DNA of 53,696 bases from Gnetum montanum (lineage: Eukaryota > Streptophyta > Gnetopsida > Gnetales > Gnetaceae): positions 273,528 through 327,223 of the forward strand of contig MNCI01023354.1 in assembly GCA_015680685.1 (NCBI GenBank), in the 5' to 3' direction. The position numbers were made by a program, and so were the translations under genes. Within the stretch, counting starts at the first letter, position 1, and each line of letters starts with the position of its first letter. The notes under the pieces were generated by a model. That model was not told the origin of the DNA and did not search any database. It saw only the letters and a program-made list of their open reading frames with translations. Shown one piece after another: positions 12,831-24,290 of this stretch.

Positions 12831-13555
12831 TTAGGAGACTACTTGCCTTTAATAAAAATTATCAGGTCTTTAATTTTTTTTATTACTTGTCTGTTTAGAT
12901 TTCTTTAGGAGGCCACTTGCCGTTTAATAAACTTTATCCCAAGTTTTTGACCTTTTAAGCGTGTTCATAATTGCACGCTGTGGCCTTTGGAATATAAGAC
13001 TTTTGCAACTGCCATTCAAATTTATATGACCAACTTTTCCAAACTAAGGCTGAGCAGGTTAAGCCTTTTCACATTTTATAACGTTGCATCTGAACATGCA
13101 AGGAAGCTTCGTTTGGCTTTGAAGGATAGGATAGTGGTTAGTGGTTACGTTGTATGAGTTCAAATCCACGTGGGCTTTTATCTGTGCCTACTTAAAAAGT
13201 TAAAAATAAACACTAAAAACAAGATTAAAGGCATTAACGGTTACCAATACACCAGTGGGGCATTAACGGTTCTTTTTAAAGTACACCCAATAGTTTAGTA
13301 ATTGTATTATGATTTCAAAAAAGTAGTTTAGTAATTGTATCTAGAACATGTATTAACTAGGCATTTGCAACATCATCATGTTTGTTTTGTTAGTATCTAG
13401 GTTTTTTTTTTTTTTTGGGTAATGTATATATGGGGTTGTTATTCTTAAGTTGAAAGATGTGAGTTCAAGTTTGAGCACAATCAAGGTGTTAAAACCCAAA
13501 ATAAGTGAAATATAGGTACACTTCAAGATTTATAGAAGTTTACAACTTAGTAAAA
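12831..13555. other. Intergenic region with short repeats
   Basis: A diverged repeat of about 50 bp (TTTAGAT...AGGAG.CCACTTGCC...TTTAATAAA) occurs at about 12809-12860 and 12892-12945. The stretch 13124-13172 resembles a tRNA-derived SINE head and is listed separately. The rest holds T-runs and AT-rich sequence with no gene. Confidence 0.5.
13120..13215 (+). mobile_element. Possible SINE head (A box and B box like)
   Basis: GATAGTGGTTAGTGG near 13130 and GAGTTCAAATCC near 13160 have the order and roughly the spacing of pol III A and B boxes in tRNA-derived SINEs. No second full copy was found in the window, so the call is tentative. Confidence 0.3.
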
Positions 13556-13621
13556 TCAAATCTGTGACCTAAGGTTACTAGGCTAAGACATGTGCCACTA
13601 GGCTAACACTTCATTGTTAAA
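13556..13621 (-). mobile_element. tRNA-derived SINE-like repeat, copy 2
   Basis: On the minus strand this repeats the head of the copy at 5435: AATGAAGTGTTAGCCTAGTG, then TCTTAGCCTAGTAACCTTAG, then a degenerate B box (ACAGATTTGATTTTAC). It abuts the LINE remnant to its right. The tail may extend down to about 13490. Confidence 0.55.
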
Positions 13622-15250
13622 ATCTTCCTTACTAAAATCTTTGGAATAAAAATGATTGGCCAAAAAACTATTAATAGTCTCAAGATCTTTAATGATGAAA
13701 TCATTTATATAAAGTGATTCCAATTTAGGTACTTGATCCTCTCCTTTTAGAAATTTTAAAAAATCCTTGCAAGGTTCATCTTCAATTTTTAGCCAACCCA
13801 TGCAACTTTTAGTAAGAGCACTTTTAGCTTCAAAAATATTCCAACATTGTTTAGCATAATGAGCTTTAGCTAAGGCTTTTTGAGTTTCAAAATCAAAGGG
13901 ATTCTAATCTAAAAGAATTTGCATTTTCTTTAGAGATTCTGCAAAATCTTCTTCAACTTGACACTTATGCCTGGCAAATTACTTTCCAAACCAACTAGCA
14001 TAATTTTTGACTCAACAAGTAGTTCATTGCCATCAGTTAATCCAATCAATGTCACTACTAGGGTTCTTTTTTGCATTCCATAAAGACTTTAAATTATTTT
14101 TCCTATTGGCTCTTATAAACATATTAGCATTCATACAAAAAAGCTCATACTTTCAAAAGGATGAAGAATTAATACTAGGGAGAAAAATGCTAACACGAAA
14201 ATGATCTGACAAAGTAGCATCTATATGCACTTCTACTGCCTTTATAGGCTTCTAAAAGTAAACATTAGAGATGTGAAATCTATCAAGTCAATAAAAAAAT
14301 CTATCATTTCCTTCTTGATAATTATACCAAGTATAATGTTTCTCATTTGAATGAGATGGGAATAAATAGCTAATATCAAAAAGAAAAAAAATTTATTTTT
14401 TTTGAAATTGCACCAATCTTCTTTTTCTTGAGAAAACATATTAGAAGGAAGTCCAAGTTTATTTAAATGACTCTCAACCATTTTAAAATCACCTCCAATA
14501 ATCCAAGGATCTTTAGGTAGAGATATAAGATATTTCCAAACCTCTCATAGATCTATCAAAGTCACTTTTTTTCATTATGAAAAATATTTAAATAACTCTT
14601 CCAAGGTTATTAAAACCAAAATTCAAAATTTCTTTCATCTATTTCTTATTAACAATATCAACAACACCTCCTTTATTAACTTCATGAGTAGTAGAAAAAA
14701 GAACAATGCAAATTTTTAAAATGCATTTACCAATAAAACTAATATAATAAGCTCAAATCTTAATTTCTTGTAAGGAAAGAAAATCTGAAGATAAGTGCTT
14801 GTTCAAAAAATTCTTCCTACTAATCTTTGATTGGGACCTATCAGAAATATCCCAAAATATTCAATATGAAACGGACATTGAGATGTAAGAGAGGTGGCCC
14901 CATCTTTGATTTTTCAAGCTCAACACTTGTCACTAATAAGTGAAAAAGTATTGTCTAATAAAAAAACACTTAGAATAATAGTAAAAGCAAGAAGAAAATG
15001 AGATACCTTTGGAGTTTTTAAATTGAAAGCAATATTTGCAGACCTCCTTTTTTTTTATGTTGCACTGAGTAAAATCCATCTGCATTTTTATTATTGTTCC
15101 CTACTAAAACTTTCTTTTTTTTCCTAAAGATGAATTCTCTTTAGATATTAAAAGTTTACTGGTATCTTTAAAATTAAAAGGATTAGTAAAAGGTTAAGAA
15201 CTTGTTGAAGAATATTTTATTTATGCATGCCAAAAACTACCATTATCTCT
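13600..15250 (-). pseudogene. Decayed L1-type LINE, endonuclease part of ORF2
   Basis: Minus-strand translation across frames shows blocks of an exonuclease-endonuclease-phosphatase domain in order. LSLQEIK is near 14790 (family LQETK, metal-binding Glu). WIIGGDFKMVESHLNK is near 14500 (family GGDFN). LSDHFRV is near 14200, the conserved C-terminal SDH motif. The following spacer runs down to 13600 (CMGWLKIEDEPCKDFLKF and onward). The reverse transcriptase that should follow is absent, because the copy ends near 13600 at the SINE. A Cys/His-rich stretch near 15290-15345 (HCECHGITICH) might be a zinc-knuckle remnant of the upstream ORF. Multiple stops and frameshifts make it non-functional. 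Confidence 0.7.
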
Positions 15251-15355
15251 TTTTTTTGAAAATTATTGTTTTTTTTTTGCCATGAACAACTTTTTGATTA
15301 AGAATATGACAAATTGTAATACCATGGCATTCACAATGGTAATAGCTACAACATT

Positions 15356-16210
15356 GATGAGCGATAAGGTACCCCTACGCCCAACCATATAAATCACTAA
15401 GGCATTCATGCACAATTTGATCAAATTTCAAGGATTCCTCGTGTTCTCGTACACAAGATTCAATCTAGAAGATGAATCTAATCACGGAATGATTGTTGTG
15501 TTCCCAACTACACTTGTGAAGCTCAGTTGTATGGTTAAGTGTAATTGAGGCACATGATTTTAATTATTTTATATTTTGTTTGCCTAAGGTTGGTAATAGA
15601 TTGAGAATAAATTGATTAACTACTTCAACTAATTTAATTGCTAATTAATAATTAACTATCCTTACATAAGCATTCGATCCCACTTTTCATACACATCCTG
15701 AACATATACAACACTGATGGGCGACCAAGCATTAAGCGCTACTGGGATTACCAAGTGTTATATGTATGCTTGAAGTGGTCGTACTTATGTATGCTAGTCT
15801 ATTTAGCTTAATTAATTAATTACTTAAAGTCTTAATCATCTTAGCTTAATTAATGAAAATAATAAATGCATAAATAAATCATTAAGTTAGTTCAAGTGCT
15901 ACAAGGTTTATCAAAAAGCTCATCTTTATTACTGCACACACTATGGTGCTAAGGTACAATAGTGCTCCCGTACACTCCTTAACTCTTGCTGCGGGTACTT
16001 AGAAAATTATTCTATCTCTTACGAAAACAAACTACAAGAATTCTGCTAGCAATTGAAATTCTAACTCCCCATTAACACAGTTGGGGTGTCATATTTATAG
16101 ACCTATTAGGGTGCCATGTCGATGGGTATATGTCAACGTGGGTAACCCTACATTGATAAGATCCCATCGATGGGGTCCTATCGACATAGCCAATTAAAGA
16201 CTCTTCATCA
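15356..16210 (-). mobile_element. 3' LTR of element A (855 bp)
   Basis: The ends are TGATGAG at 15356 and CTTCATCA at 16210. On the minus strand the U3 has repeated CCCATCGATGGGG/CATCGACAT blocks, then TCTATAAATATGAC as TATA box near 16095-16110. A G-rich tract (TGTAGGGGTA on the minus strand, 16211-16220) abuts it as a polypurine tract. The 5 bp before 15356 are AACAT. The matching duplication cannot be checked because the other end of A is not in the window. Confidence 0.85.
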
Positions 16211-16437
16211 TACCCCTACAACTGAATGAAAACTCATTCTTGAGTTCCTTACAAAATTGAGAAGGTATGGGATTATTGATTGATGCATGACACAACAAAG
16301 CAAAACTAAGTGCTAAGGTGTACAGATCAATATTGATTACAAAATTGTGGTGTTCATGACACAAAATTGAGCATCATAACATGATTGAACAAAATTTGAC
16401 AACACATCCTCTAACAACATGAAGATGGTTGAAAAGA

Positions 16438-16829
16438 TCAAATAGTCCCAGGTGTGGAGGTTCTAGAGGTTTCAAAGGACCTTCTTTCGCTTCAGGTGCA
16501 TGCAATGGTTGAGGTGGTTGTGGTTGTCCTGCTGCAGCTACCACTTCTGATGGAAGGTGAAAGGCATCCAACAATATCTTCATCTTCTCCTCCTTACTCT
16601 AGGGATCATTCATAGTCCATGTGATATCACTAATGTGGACTGAAATGGGGATATCTCATAGATAGGGCATTACTAGAAACATCTCCTTAACATTGACAAA
16701 CTAGGCAATGAATTGCTTACATTTGATATTGAATGCTTTGAGTGCGTTCTTTAGCTCCTGGTAGTCTTTCATCCTCTTGGGTAGGTTCTCGATGGTTGAT
16801 CTTTGATCAGTGAACTTCACCTTGAGAAT
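16438..16829 (-). pseudogene. Third ORF of element A, C-terminal piece
   Basis: Last part of A's third ORF. It ends in a Pro-rich tail (QPQPPQPLHAPE) and a ...PGTI stop at 16440-16438, equivalent to ...PGTT stop in element B at 24097. It was separated from the rest of the ORF by the insertion of B at 16830. The stretch up to 16829 contains coiled-coil-like residues matching element C near 37160-37400. Confidence 0.7.
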
Positions 16830-17691
16830 TGATGAGTCATAAATTTGTTGGCTACGATATCGCACCCGTGATATCGCATACATGATATCGCGGATGCGAT
16901 ATCACAGCCTAGACACGATATTGCATACGCGATATCGCAACCTGCTTCCTCATCTATAAATAATAAGTAGGTAGAGTTAGTGAAATAGTTTTTAAAGTTT
17001 CAAGTTAAGTAGTTTTGTAGAGTCTCTTTGCCAGCTTTTCTCTCAACCCTTTTGTCCCAATGCATGCCCGCAGTGTGATGATTGTAATTGTACAGCATCC
17101 TTATTCGAGTGTGATGTACTTGGACATGCACATGACCAACAATAAAGATCGAGATTACTTCATCATTGCAACATCCACTTAGCTTAATTATTTATTTAAT
17201 TGTTATTTATTGCTTTCTTAGTTAATATCTCTTCACCCTAAACTCTTGTTAAACACGGAATGACTATGACTTGATCACGAGCATTTAAGTGTGACTACTT
17301 GGTAACCCAGTAGCGTACTTAGGCCATGCGCTTGGTAATCCCAGTGGTAGTCATGCATGAGGTCCAAGATGTGTATGGATGATTAAGGAATGGATGCTCA
17401 TTGCACTTAGGCTAGCTTAGATTCTCTCTTACCCTCTCTCTCTTAGCTTAGTTAATATTATTTCCCATTATATCCAAGAGTAGAGTTAGTATAGGAACGC
17501 ATCATACACCTCACTCTAGACTAAACCATACATGACAAAGTTAACACTAGTTCAAATGGGAAGACAATGAACTGCGACCTAAGAATAACTGTTTAGATAC
17601 CACAACTTTTCCATCTGCAAAGTTTGACCAGATTGCGCATGAAACGCTCGTATTCGTATGGTTGAGTGTAGGGGTACCTCACCACTCATCA
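16830..17691 (+). mobile_element. 5' LTR of element B (862 bp)
   Basis: Runs from TGATGAGTCATAAA to ACCACTCATCA. Six GATATC/GATATT palindromic sites lie in U3 at 16855-16945, followed by a TATA box (CATCTATAAATAATAAG near 16953-16969). The 3' LTR has only two such sites, which accounts for most of the 58-bp length difference. Confidence 0.9.
16855..16945. repeat. Array of GATATC palindromic sites in the B U3
   Basis: Six near-identical sites occur with 13-21 bp spacing: ACGATATCGC, GTGATATCGC, ATGATATCGCG, GCGATATCAC, ACGATATTGC and GCGATATCGC. They sit just upstream of the TATA box, where LTR enhancers normally lie. Related sites occur at 185-222 in LTR F, at 20809-20817 inside B and at 24315-24337 in the 3' LTR. 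Confidence 0.85.
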
Positions 17692-17710
17692 TTGGCATCG
17701 TTGCCGGGGA
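17692..17710 (+). promoter_or_regulatory. Primer-binding site of B (tRNA-Asp type)
   Basis: TTGGCATCGTTGCCGGGGA directly follows the LTR. It matches the complement of the plant tRNA-Asp 3' end (TGGCGCCGTTGCCGGGGA) with two differences. This primer is typical of Athila-like elements. Confidence 0.85.
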
Positions 17711-17832
17711 TGGTGCTAGTTATCTAGATTAGTTATATCATACAAGGTTACTGTATAGGAATTAACGATATATCTTTTAGAAAGAAATAATTACAAAACT
17801 TCACATACAAATTCACACACAATTTCACAATC

Positions 17833-19817
17833 ATGCCTCTCCTACAAGACTACAATAATGTCACAACTAGTGAGGTAGTTCATTGGAGAACCAACAAATT
17901 ATATGACAATGAAGATTGGAGTACGCAATTTGAGGTGGGGGTTTCTTATAAACATAAACAAAGGTAACATCGTCCCAACACATAAAAGCATAAATTACCT
18001 AATGATGATGAACCCCTACTAGCCACTACAAGCCTAACGCAAATACAAGAGGCTGTTCGAATCTCCTGTAGGCATCGTAAAGAAAGCCGCCTACCCATGC
18101 TTGATTTAAACAACTTCCCTAATTTCTCAGGAGGCTATGACTTAGATCTGCAACAACATTTACAAGCCTTCTACGATGCCTGTGCATGGAACAACATTGA
18201 TAATGGTTGGCAAAAACTCAAGCTCTTCCCTATGACACTCGTTGGCCAAGCAAAAGTATGGTATAGATCATTAAAACCAAAATCAATACGATGTTGGCCA
18301 ACAATGGTAGAACTCTTTAACGAAAGATATCAAACCTACACAAGAGTGTCAGCCTTGAGGAAACAAATCCAAGAGTGGAAACAAGCACAACATGAACCCT
18401 TGTACATGGCCTTAGAAAGATATTATGCACTATTAAACAACTGTCCAGGCCATGAGTTCTCTGAGGAAAGGATAATGTACCATATCATTGAAGGACTTTG
18501 TGATAAACAAGAGAGACCCTAGGGATGTATGCCCAAGGTCAACTATACGAACTACAAACCCATCAATTCCAAGAGCTTATTAAGTAGGTAGCAAAAGAAG
18601 AAGGAGAAATGATTAGATGGAAGAGTGTTGAAGAACATCAACATGACCAAAATCTCAACTTAACAGAGGTCCATAATCATAAAAAGGAGAGATCAACCTC
18701 TCTCAAGGAGGAAGAACCATCTTTGCTAGTACAACAAACATTAGAGGAAGTCAAGGCAAAGATCAATAAGATGTTGGAATGGACGCATAAAAAGTGTGGA
18801 GAATATATCGATATTATTGGAGATAGAGTTTTGACAACCCGAGAAGTAGGACAAAGTATCATTAGACAATCAGAAAGAAGGAATGAGGAAGATAAGGGCT
18901 TAACTGCCAATCATACATATGAATGCAACCTTTGCCTGTACGATCACCCCAAGGGCCAATGCCCAATCTTGTTACATTTATATGAGCATTGGGGAAGCAC
19001 GCTACACCCAGAGTTCATATAGAGATAATGTGTTCGATCACAATGGCAACAATCCCAGTCGTGGTGGAAGCCATCCCTAAACTGAAGACACCCTTCGTAT
19101 CATCCGAATCCAAATGCTTATCTAGTCCAACATCTTGTTTCCCTAACTGGGTCAACATACTCTATCTCACCGCATTATTCTTATTGTCCTTAGTACTATC
19201 AGCCCATGTCCTCAACACCTTACACTTCTCCTAGAATTCAACATTCTCATCCTTTCCCTCCTTCTACATCGCCACCAACTATTCTTGAAGTGTTTGCACC
19301 ATAGCAACAACCTACGAACATTACTTATGCTATTATTGCCAATAGCAGTGAGAGGCCTCCTCAACATCGAAGGCATCCCTTCTTTAGACATGACCATAGG
19401 AAGGGACAACATAGTTTCAAGGCCACTGCATTCTCCAACTTAGCATAAGTCCAACACTGTTGTGCATCCTTCTCTTTGAACCCAACACCTCATGTCACTT
19501 CATCAAAACCACCAATTAACACTCCAATAACCATATGACCCAATGAATACAGCCATGGAGGACGACATCTCGATCCTTGCATACCATCTTACGGTCTCAA
19601 GTATCATAGTGGGTCAACTCTTTACCCAAGAATCACACCTTATAAATTACCCCACTACACTTACTACAATCAAGTGTGTGAACCCAAATGGGGTAGGAAT
19701 GACTAAGTTTCAATGTTTCCAACATGCAAGGATCATCACCTTTCATTTAGTAATCCTCACTATGCTCAACCATTTAGTTATGGGAGATATCCCCCATTCT
19801 AATAACAAGCGGGATTA
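17833..19817 (+). pseudogene. Gag-like gene of element B
   Basis: The reading starts at ATG 17833 (MPLLQDYNNV) and stays in frame with the retrotransposon gag domain at 18097-18522 (LNNFPNFSGG, then KLKLFPMTLVGQAKVWY, ERYYALLNNCPGHEF and IEGLCDKQ). Stops near 17966 and a frameshift near 18522 break it. The continuation (GMYAQGQLYELQTHQFQEL-like) is in another frame. A zinc-knuckle-like CNLCLYDHPKGQC lies near 18924-18962, with spacing CX2CX3HX4C, one short of canonical. A Tyr/Pro/Gly-rich tail follows to about 19817. Gag of element C at 47880-45850 is homologous. Gag assembles particles and binds RNA. This copy is inactive. Confidence 0.75.
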
Positions 19818-20540
19818 ATAAATATTTTTTATTTTCTTTAATTTTACAACTCTTTGTTTTCCAGTTTTTCATTTTTCAATTTCTTATTTTATCTTTTTCT
19901 TTGGTCTTTTTATCTTTTTACAAGTAATCTCATCTATGAATAAAACACTCATGTGGCTTGTTGGTTGAGGTGTGTTCTATGTTATCAAGTCTCGAGTGAT
20001 CGATTATTTGGACAATGAGCCCATTACACCCACTCATCCATTCTACAAATANATTCTAGGGTGTCCCACTAGAAAGACATGCACCCATGCCTGAAGGTTG
20101 GCAGCTTCTCTGGATTAAGCAATCAAAAAAGAAAAAACAACAAAGGAAGTGCCACAAAGCAAAAATCACTCCTCCCTTGAATAAAATGCCAAGTGATCGT
20201 ATGCCTTGTTGTTATGTACTCTCATAGTTGCTCATCAGGGGATGAAACAATGTGATGTCACTGATTAGAGGAATGGACTTGGTCCTGATCTTGGAACGAT
20301 GGGTTAATGACACATTAATCATGCTTTACATGTAGGATTCACTGTGCCCTAGCTCAGTTACCTCATGTCCCAATCTCTACAATCCCTTCTGTAATTTGTC
20401 TCATCTCGCTATTCATGTAATTGTAGCTCATGTCTTGTGTAGCGTAGAATTTCAACCTCATTCCAGTGATACTTACATGCGTGTGTTTTGTGGAACTAGT
20501 GTGGATTACATTTAACCTTTCTAATGCCTACGAACACTTT
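19818..20540 (+). other. Non-coding spacer of B, T-rich then unassigned
   Basis: A T-rich run (19818-19925) resembles the T-rich sequence that follows integrase in C (about 41930-41700 on the minus strand). After it, no frame shows pol or other known domains. Position 20052 is N. Confidence 0.55.
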
Positions 20541-20802
20541 TAAGTGTGGTTACATAAGGACATTATAGGTTGGAACCTGCTTTGGGGAGGACTCACTTCC
20601 GTAATTTTTGTAATTTGCACTCATAACACATCTTCCACACACTATTTGTTACCCTCAGCATATCTTCAAAAATGTTATTTCCCTTATTACTACCCCTCTA
20701 ATTCAAATGTTCCTATGAACCATTACATAGCCTTTATCTCTCCCTTACCACCTGAGGCCCTTATTGATACATTCCACGCCATCATAATTATTTGTGCCAT
20801 CA

Positions 20803-21309
20803 CGTACACGATATCGCATCACAAAAACTTATATATTCATGACCCCTCGTGCTACTTAACATCATTTTCAACTATTCATGTGGGGGAGTTTTTCAACTTT
20901 CTTTCTACAATTTGTGATTGCGCATCCCTTGCTTTCATATCCATAACTCGCTCGCTGGTCCTCCGATTTTCATTTTGTTTAAACCTACTTGAACCTAGAG
21001 TGTTTAGCTTAGTTGTGGGGGAGCGGCACACATCGAATAGCGCATAACCTTTTTGAAATTTGTCATCCCCGAAGGACATTATCAAGGGTAATTACCTATG
21101 AAACTAAGGATAAGTGTGTCAAAAATAATTTCATCCCCTTAGTTAGACCGAGAAACTAAATTTGGAAACCACCTAAGTAAAAAGGACTCACTATTATAAT
21201 CTTTCGAGAAACATCACATGGAGATAAAATAAATTAATTAAGGCAAATAATAAGGTATAACCTAACTTTGGAAACAACCTTACTAATGATTGGCCCCGTG
21301 TGATTGCAG
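20803..21309 (+). promoter_or_regulatory. Internal U3-like promoter and leader intron ahead of B's third ORF
   Basis: CGTACACGATATCGCA at 20803-20818 is identical to 24323-24338 in the U3 of B's own 3' LTR. TATATAT follows at 20830-20836. AAGG|GTAATT (GT at 21088-21089) is a possible donor, TACTAAT at 21281-21287 a branch-point match, and GATTGCAG at 21302-21309 an acceptor that abuts the ATG of the third ORF. Elements A and C have the same order of signals at the same distance. Promoter activity and splicing are inferred. Confidence 0.55.
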
Positions 21310-24099
21310 ATGGCCCCAAAATGCGAACAACAGGAAGGTCCTGCTCAAGGTGGGAGTAAACGACCTAGGAGAGGTGGGTAAGTCCCTGTTGGACAACATG
21401 TAGAGTAAGAGGAACAATCATTTATTATCCACCAAGAGGACCCTGCTACTATACAATCAATGCAGGCAGAAGGAGGAGCTACTATGATGCCTAAACAGGG
21501 ACAACATCTCATGTTGCCCCAAGATTGTGTTCAAGCTATCCATGAAGGTCCATATTCACTACGGTGATTGTGGAATTAAATTTTGAATCTTTCATAGAAT
21601 TTGCTCTGGAGGCTATTAGGGATCACCTCAAAGAGTGCCCATTATGGCCTATCCTCTCTGAAAGTGGTGCTTGGTACTTAGGGGAAATGTACCAATTTTG
21701 GCACAACAAGAACAAGGCACTACAGTTAACATTTGTGGTGTGACTGTAGATTTCTCTGTTCAAGTCATTTCAGAAGTATTAAACCTTTTAAATATAAGGC
21801 CAAAGGTTGCTCAGTTGTCTACCCATTCAAACCCTAATGCACGATGAGTTTGGTTGGAAAGGGCATATGGTAAGAAAGATAAGATGTTTGGGGAGTTGAC
21901 GACGGAAGAAAGAATTTACTTCAAAATAGGAACTTATCACCTCTTTTCCATAAAGGGCTTAAAAGGAATTTCAACATATGTAGTTAGAGGATGTGTAGTG
22001 TTGATGGGAAAGGTTAATCCTAACTTGCCTCATTTATATTTTATAGAGATCCTGAGGCGGTTTGAAGAACGAAAGATAGGGAAGCTTGCATTGCCCTTCC
22101 CTTGTCTTATCAGGAAACTATACAGACGTGTTGGTATTAGAGGATACACTAATGATGTCCTCCAAAAAGCCCAAAATGCTTCATATGTTGAATGGCTATA
22201 GCCACCAGCTACAAGGAAAATCACTGGTGAGATGCTGGGGACAGAACAAGAAAAGGAACAAATGCCAAGACCAACTGCAACTCAACTTGCAAGGCCTAGC
22301 CAACTTCCAAGCACGGGACCCAACCAACAACAAGAAGCAGGGCCTAGCACGAGCTAGTAAGACCAACCACCGTCGTTGCAAGATTACAAACCATTGATGA
22401 GCCATCTCAGGGACATCGCTAAGATGGTTAGTTGGGGAAGTCGTGATGATGCAAATCTCTTCCATGTCATCGAAGATGCCATACTACCCATAGTTTCTTT
22501 GGATTGTGCAAGGGGAGAAGTCTCCATCTAAACAGGAGGAGGGGAGAGCACTTGGTCACAACAAATCTTAGGGAACACTGCATCTTTTCAAGTGTAATTA
22601 GAAATTGATGAAGGGGCCACAGTGGTGGTCATGCAGCACTAGGATGTAGCAGGAGCTGCTGAAGTGGTGACAGACCACATTAAGGAATCATTCAATGTAC
22701 CTGTTGTACCACTAGTAGATCTTACAAGAGCACATGATGCTCAAACTCTTACCGGAACCTCAATGACTCCTGTGGAACATGAGGATGTACTTGATCGATT
22801 GCTACAAATAGGATAGGTAATGACATCCCCATTTGACATTCCTCAGGATGTTATGGATATTCAATTAGACCTCATTTCCACCAAAGGAAAGCTGGTCTTG
22901 ATAGAGATGAGGGTCGAGCACACTGAGGCAGAGGTGCAAAAATTACAAGAAAGGCTCATGGCCCTACAAGCAGCACAATGAGATACTTTGCAATTTGTTC
23001 TTGCAGACTAGCTAGACACTTTCAAAACTAAGCAACTGACCAAACTATTAACAGAGAATAAGAAGGTGGCAGATGGAAAAGAAAAGGCTGTTTGGGATGC
23101 CTCTACAACATAAGCGCAACTTATGCACATACCAAGGCACTCATGGCCTTGCAAGAGGAAAACAAGTAGCTTGTTGCTGACAACCTTTTGTTGACCTCTA
23201 TAGAAAAGCAAAAGAATGTTCTCAAAGAACATTTTCAACAGCTGCGAGAACAACTCATTAGGGTCAACCAGGATATGAACTGTTTAGCTAGGGAAAATTG
23301 AACCCTCTCAATGGAGGAGGTATGTGTCATCCGCCAAAAGATAGCTATTGAAATAAGCACGTGGAAAAATTAGGCTAAACGGCATGAAAAGCTAAAGGAG
23401 CACTTCCGGGACTAGGTGGGGATGTATAAGCAAATCTTCGAGAAGAAGATCCATATGGCCAAGGCCCACATCAATGCTTTCAGTGCTCAACACACTGACT
23501 GGTGGGCCATATTGGACACATATGCATTTTCCCACCAAGAGGAAGTTAAGAATTAGGACCTGTAGATCTAGGACCTTACAGAATACATGGAGTTGGCAAA
23601 CCTGCGGTATGCCAACCTTGCCATGTTAACAATAGGGCACTCGAGAATAGAGCTCGAGCAACAGGTAGTCATCACCTACATCAAATATGAAATAGAATTT
23701 GCAGAATGCAAGAAGATATTGCAAAAACTAGAGATTGCAAATTTTGAACTTGAGGTGGTTAAAGCAAGCTACTAGGGAAAAAAAGGTGTTGCAACAGACT
23801 TGGCTCGACGGCTTGTAGATTTTCAAGAATACAGAGACAAAGCCAAAGCCTACGAAGAGGAACGATGGGTGTTTTCAGCTTGGTATGTCAAGGCAAATCA
23901 AATGTTTTCACAACTACCCTACCCATGGAAGGTGCCGACTCCATCAAACATTGGAACATTAGCATGGATGATGCAAGACCCTTGAATCGAAGAGGAGAAA
24001 CTCCTGGCCATACTTCAACGCCATCAAGTTCCAAGGCCTAGAGCATAAGACAAGGGAAAAGCACCCATGGAGGAGCCACCGCCACCAGGAACTACATGA
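21310..24099 (+). pseudogene. Third ORF of element B (transposon-protein-like domain and coiled coil)
   Basis: Begins MAPKCEQQEGP with a basic patch (SKRPRRGG) and ends with a Pro-rich tail (MEEPPPPGTT) and a stop at 24097-24099. At 21854-22201 a domain with TTEERIYFKIGTYHL and LALPFPCLIRKLY resembles the 'putative plant transposon protein' domain found in Athila-like and related plant elements. From about 22850 to 23990 the reading is rich in heptads of Leu, Ala, Glu and Lys (for example EVQKLQERLMALQAAQ), indicating a long coiled coil. Several stops and frameshifts break it. It occupies the position where env-like ORFs sit, but no transmembrane segment or signal peptide is evident. Confidence 0.7.
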
Positions 24100-24280
24100 G
24101 TTCCATCAATTTTGTAGCTGTAGGATTTTCTTTTGCATTCTCTGTGTTGTGTCTCAATTTTGTTTTGATTCCATACTACAACATGAACCCATTCTCGTCA
24201 GTCAATAATCCCATACCTATCCACTATGTAATCAATGGAGCTTGTTCTCACTTTAACTCAAGGATGAGTTTTTATTCAGT

Positions 24281-24290
24281 CATGGGGGTA
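24281..24290 (+). promoter_or_regulatory. Polypurine tract of B
   Basis: CATGGGGGTA lies immediately before the 3' LTR and matches the tracts of A (TGTAGGGGTA) and C (CGTGGGGGTA). The preceding GATGAG.TTT.ATTCAGT is also shared by all three. Confidence 0.8.

Noticed and set aside
16701-16883. Minus-strand frame crossing 16830
   Set aside because: It runs across the junction between A and B, so it is a fusion created by the insertion, not a gene.
16855-16945. Regularly spaced repeats that could suggest a CRISPR array
   Set aside because: The units are short palindromes inside an LTR of a plant element, with no unique spacers and a eukaryotic context.
20544-21047. Open frame of 167 codons in element B, hydrophobic, a possible envelope-like protein
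   Set aside because: It overlaps the internal promoter-like block and leader, has no counterpart in A or C, and has no clear signal peptide followed by an anchor. Probably a chance frame.
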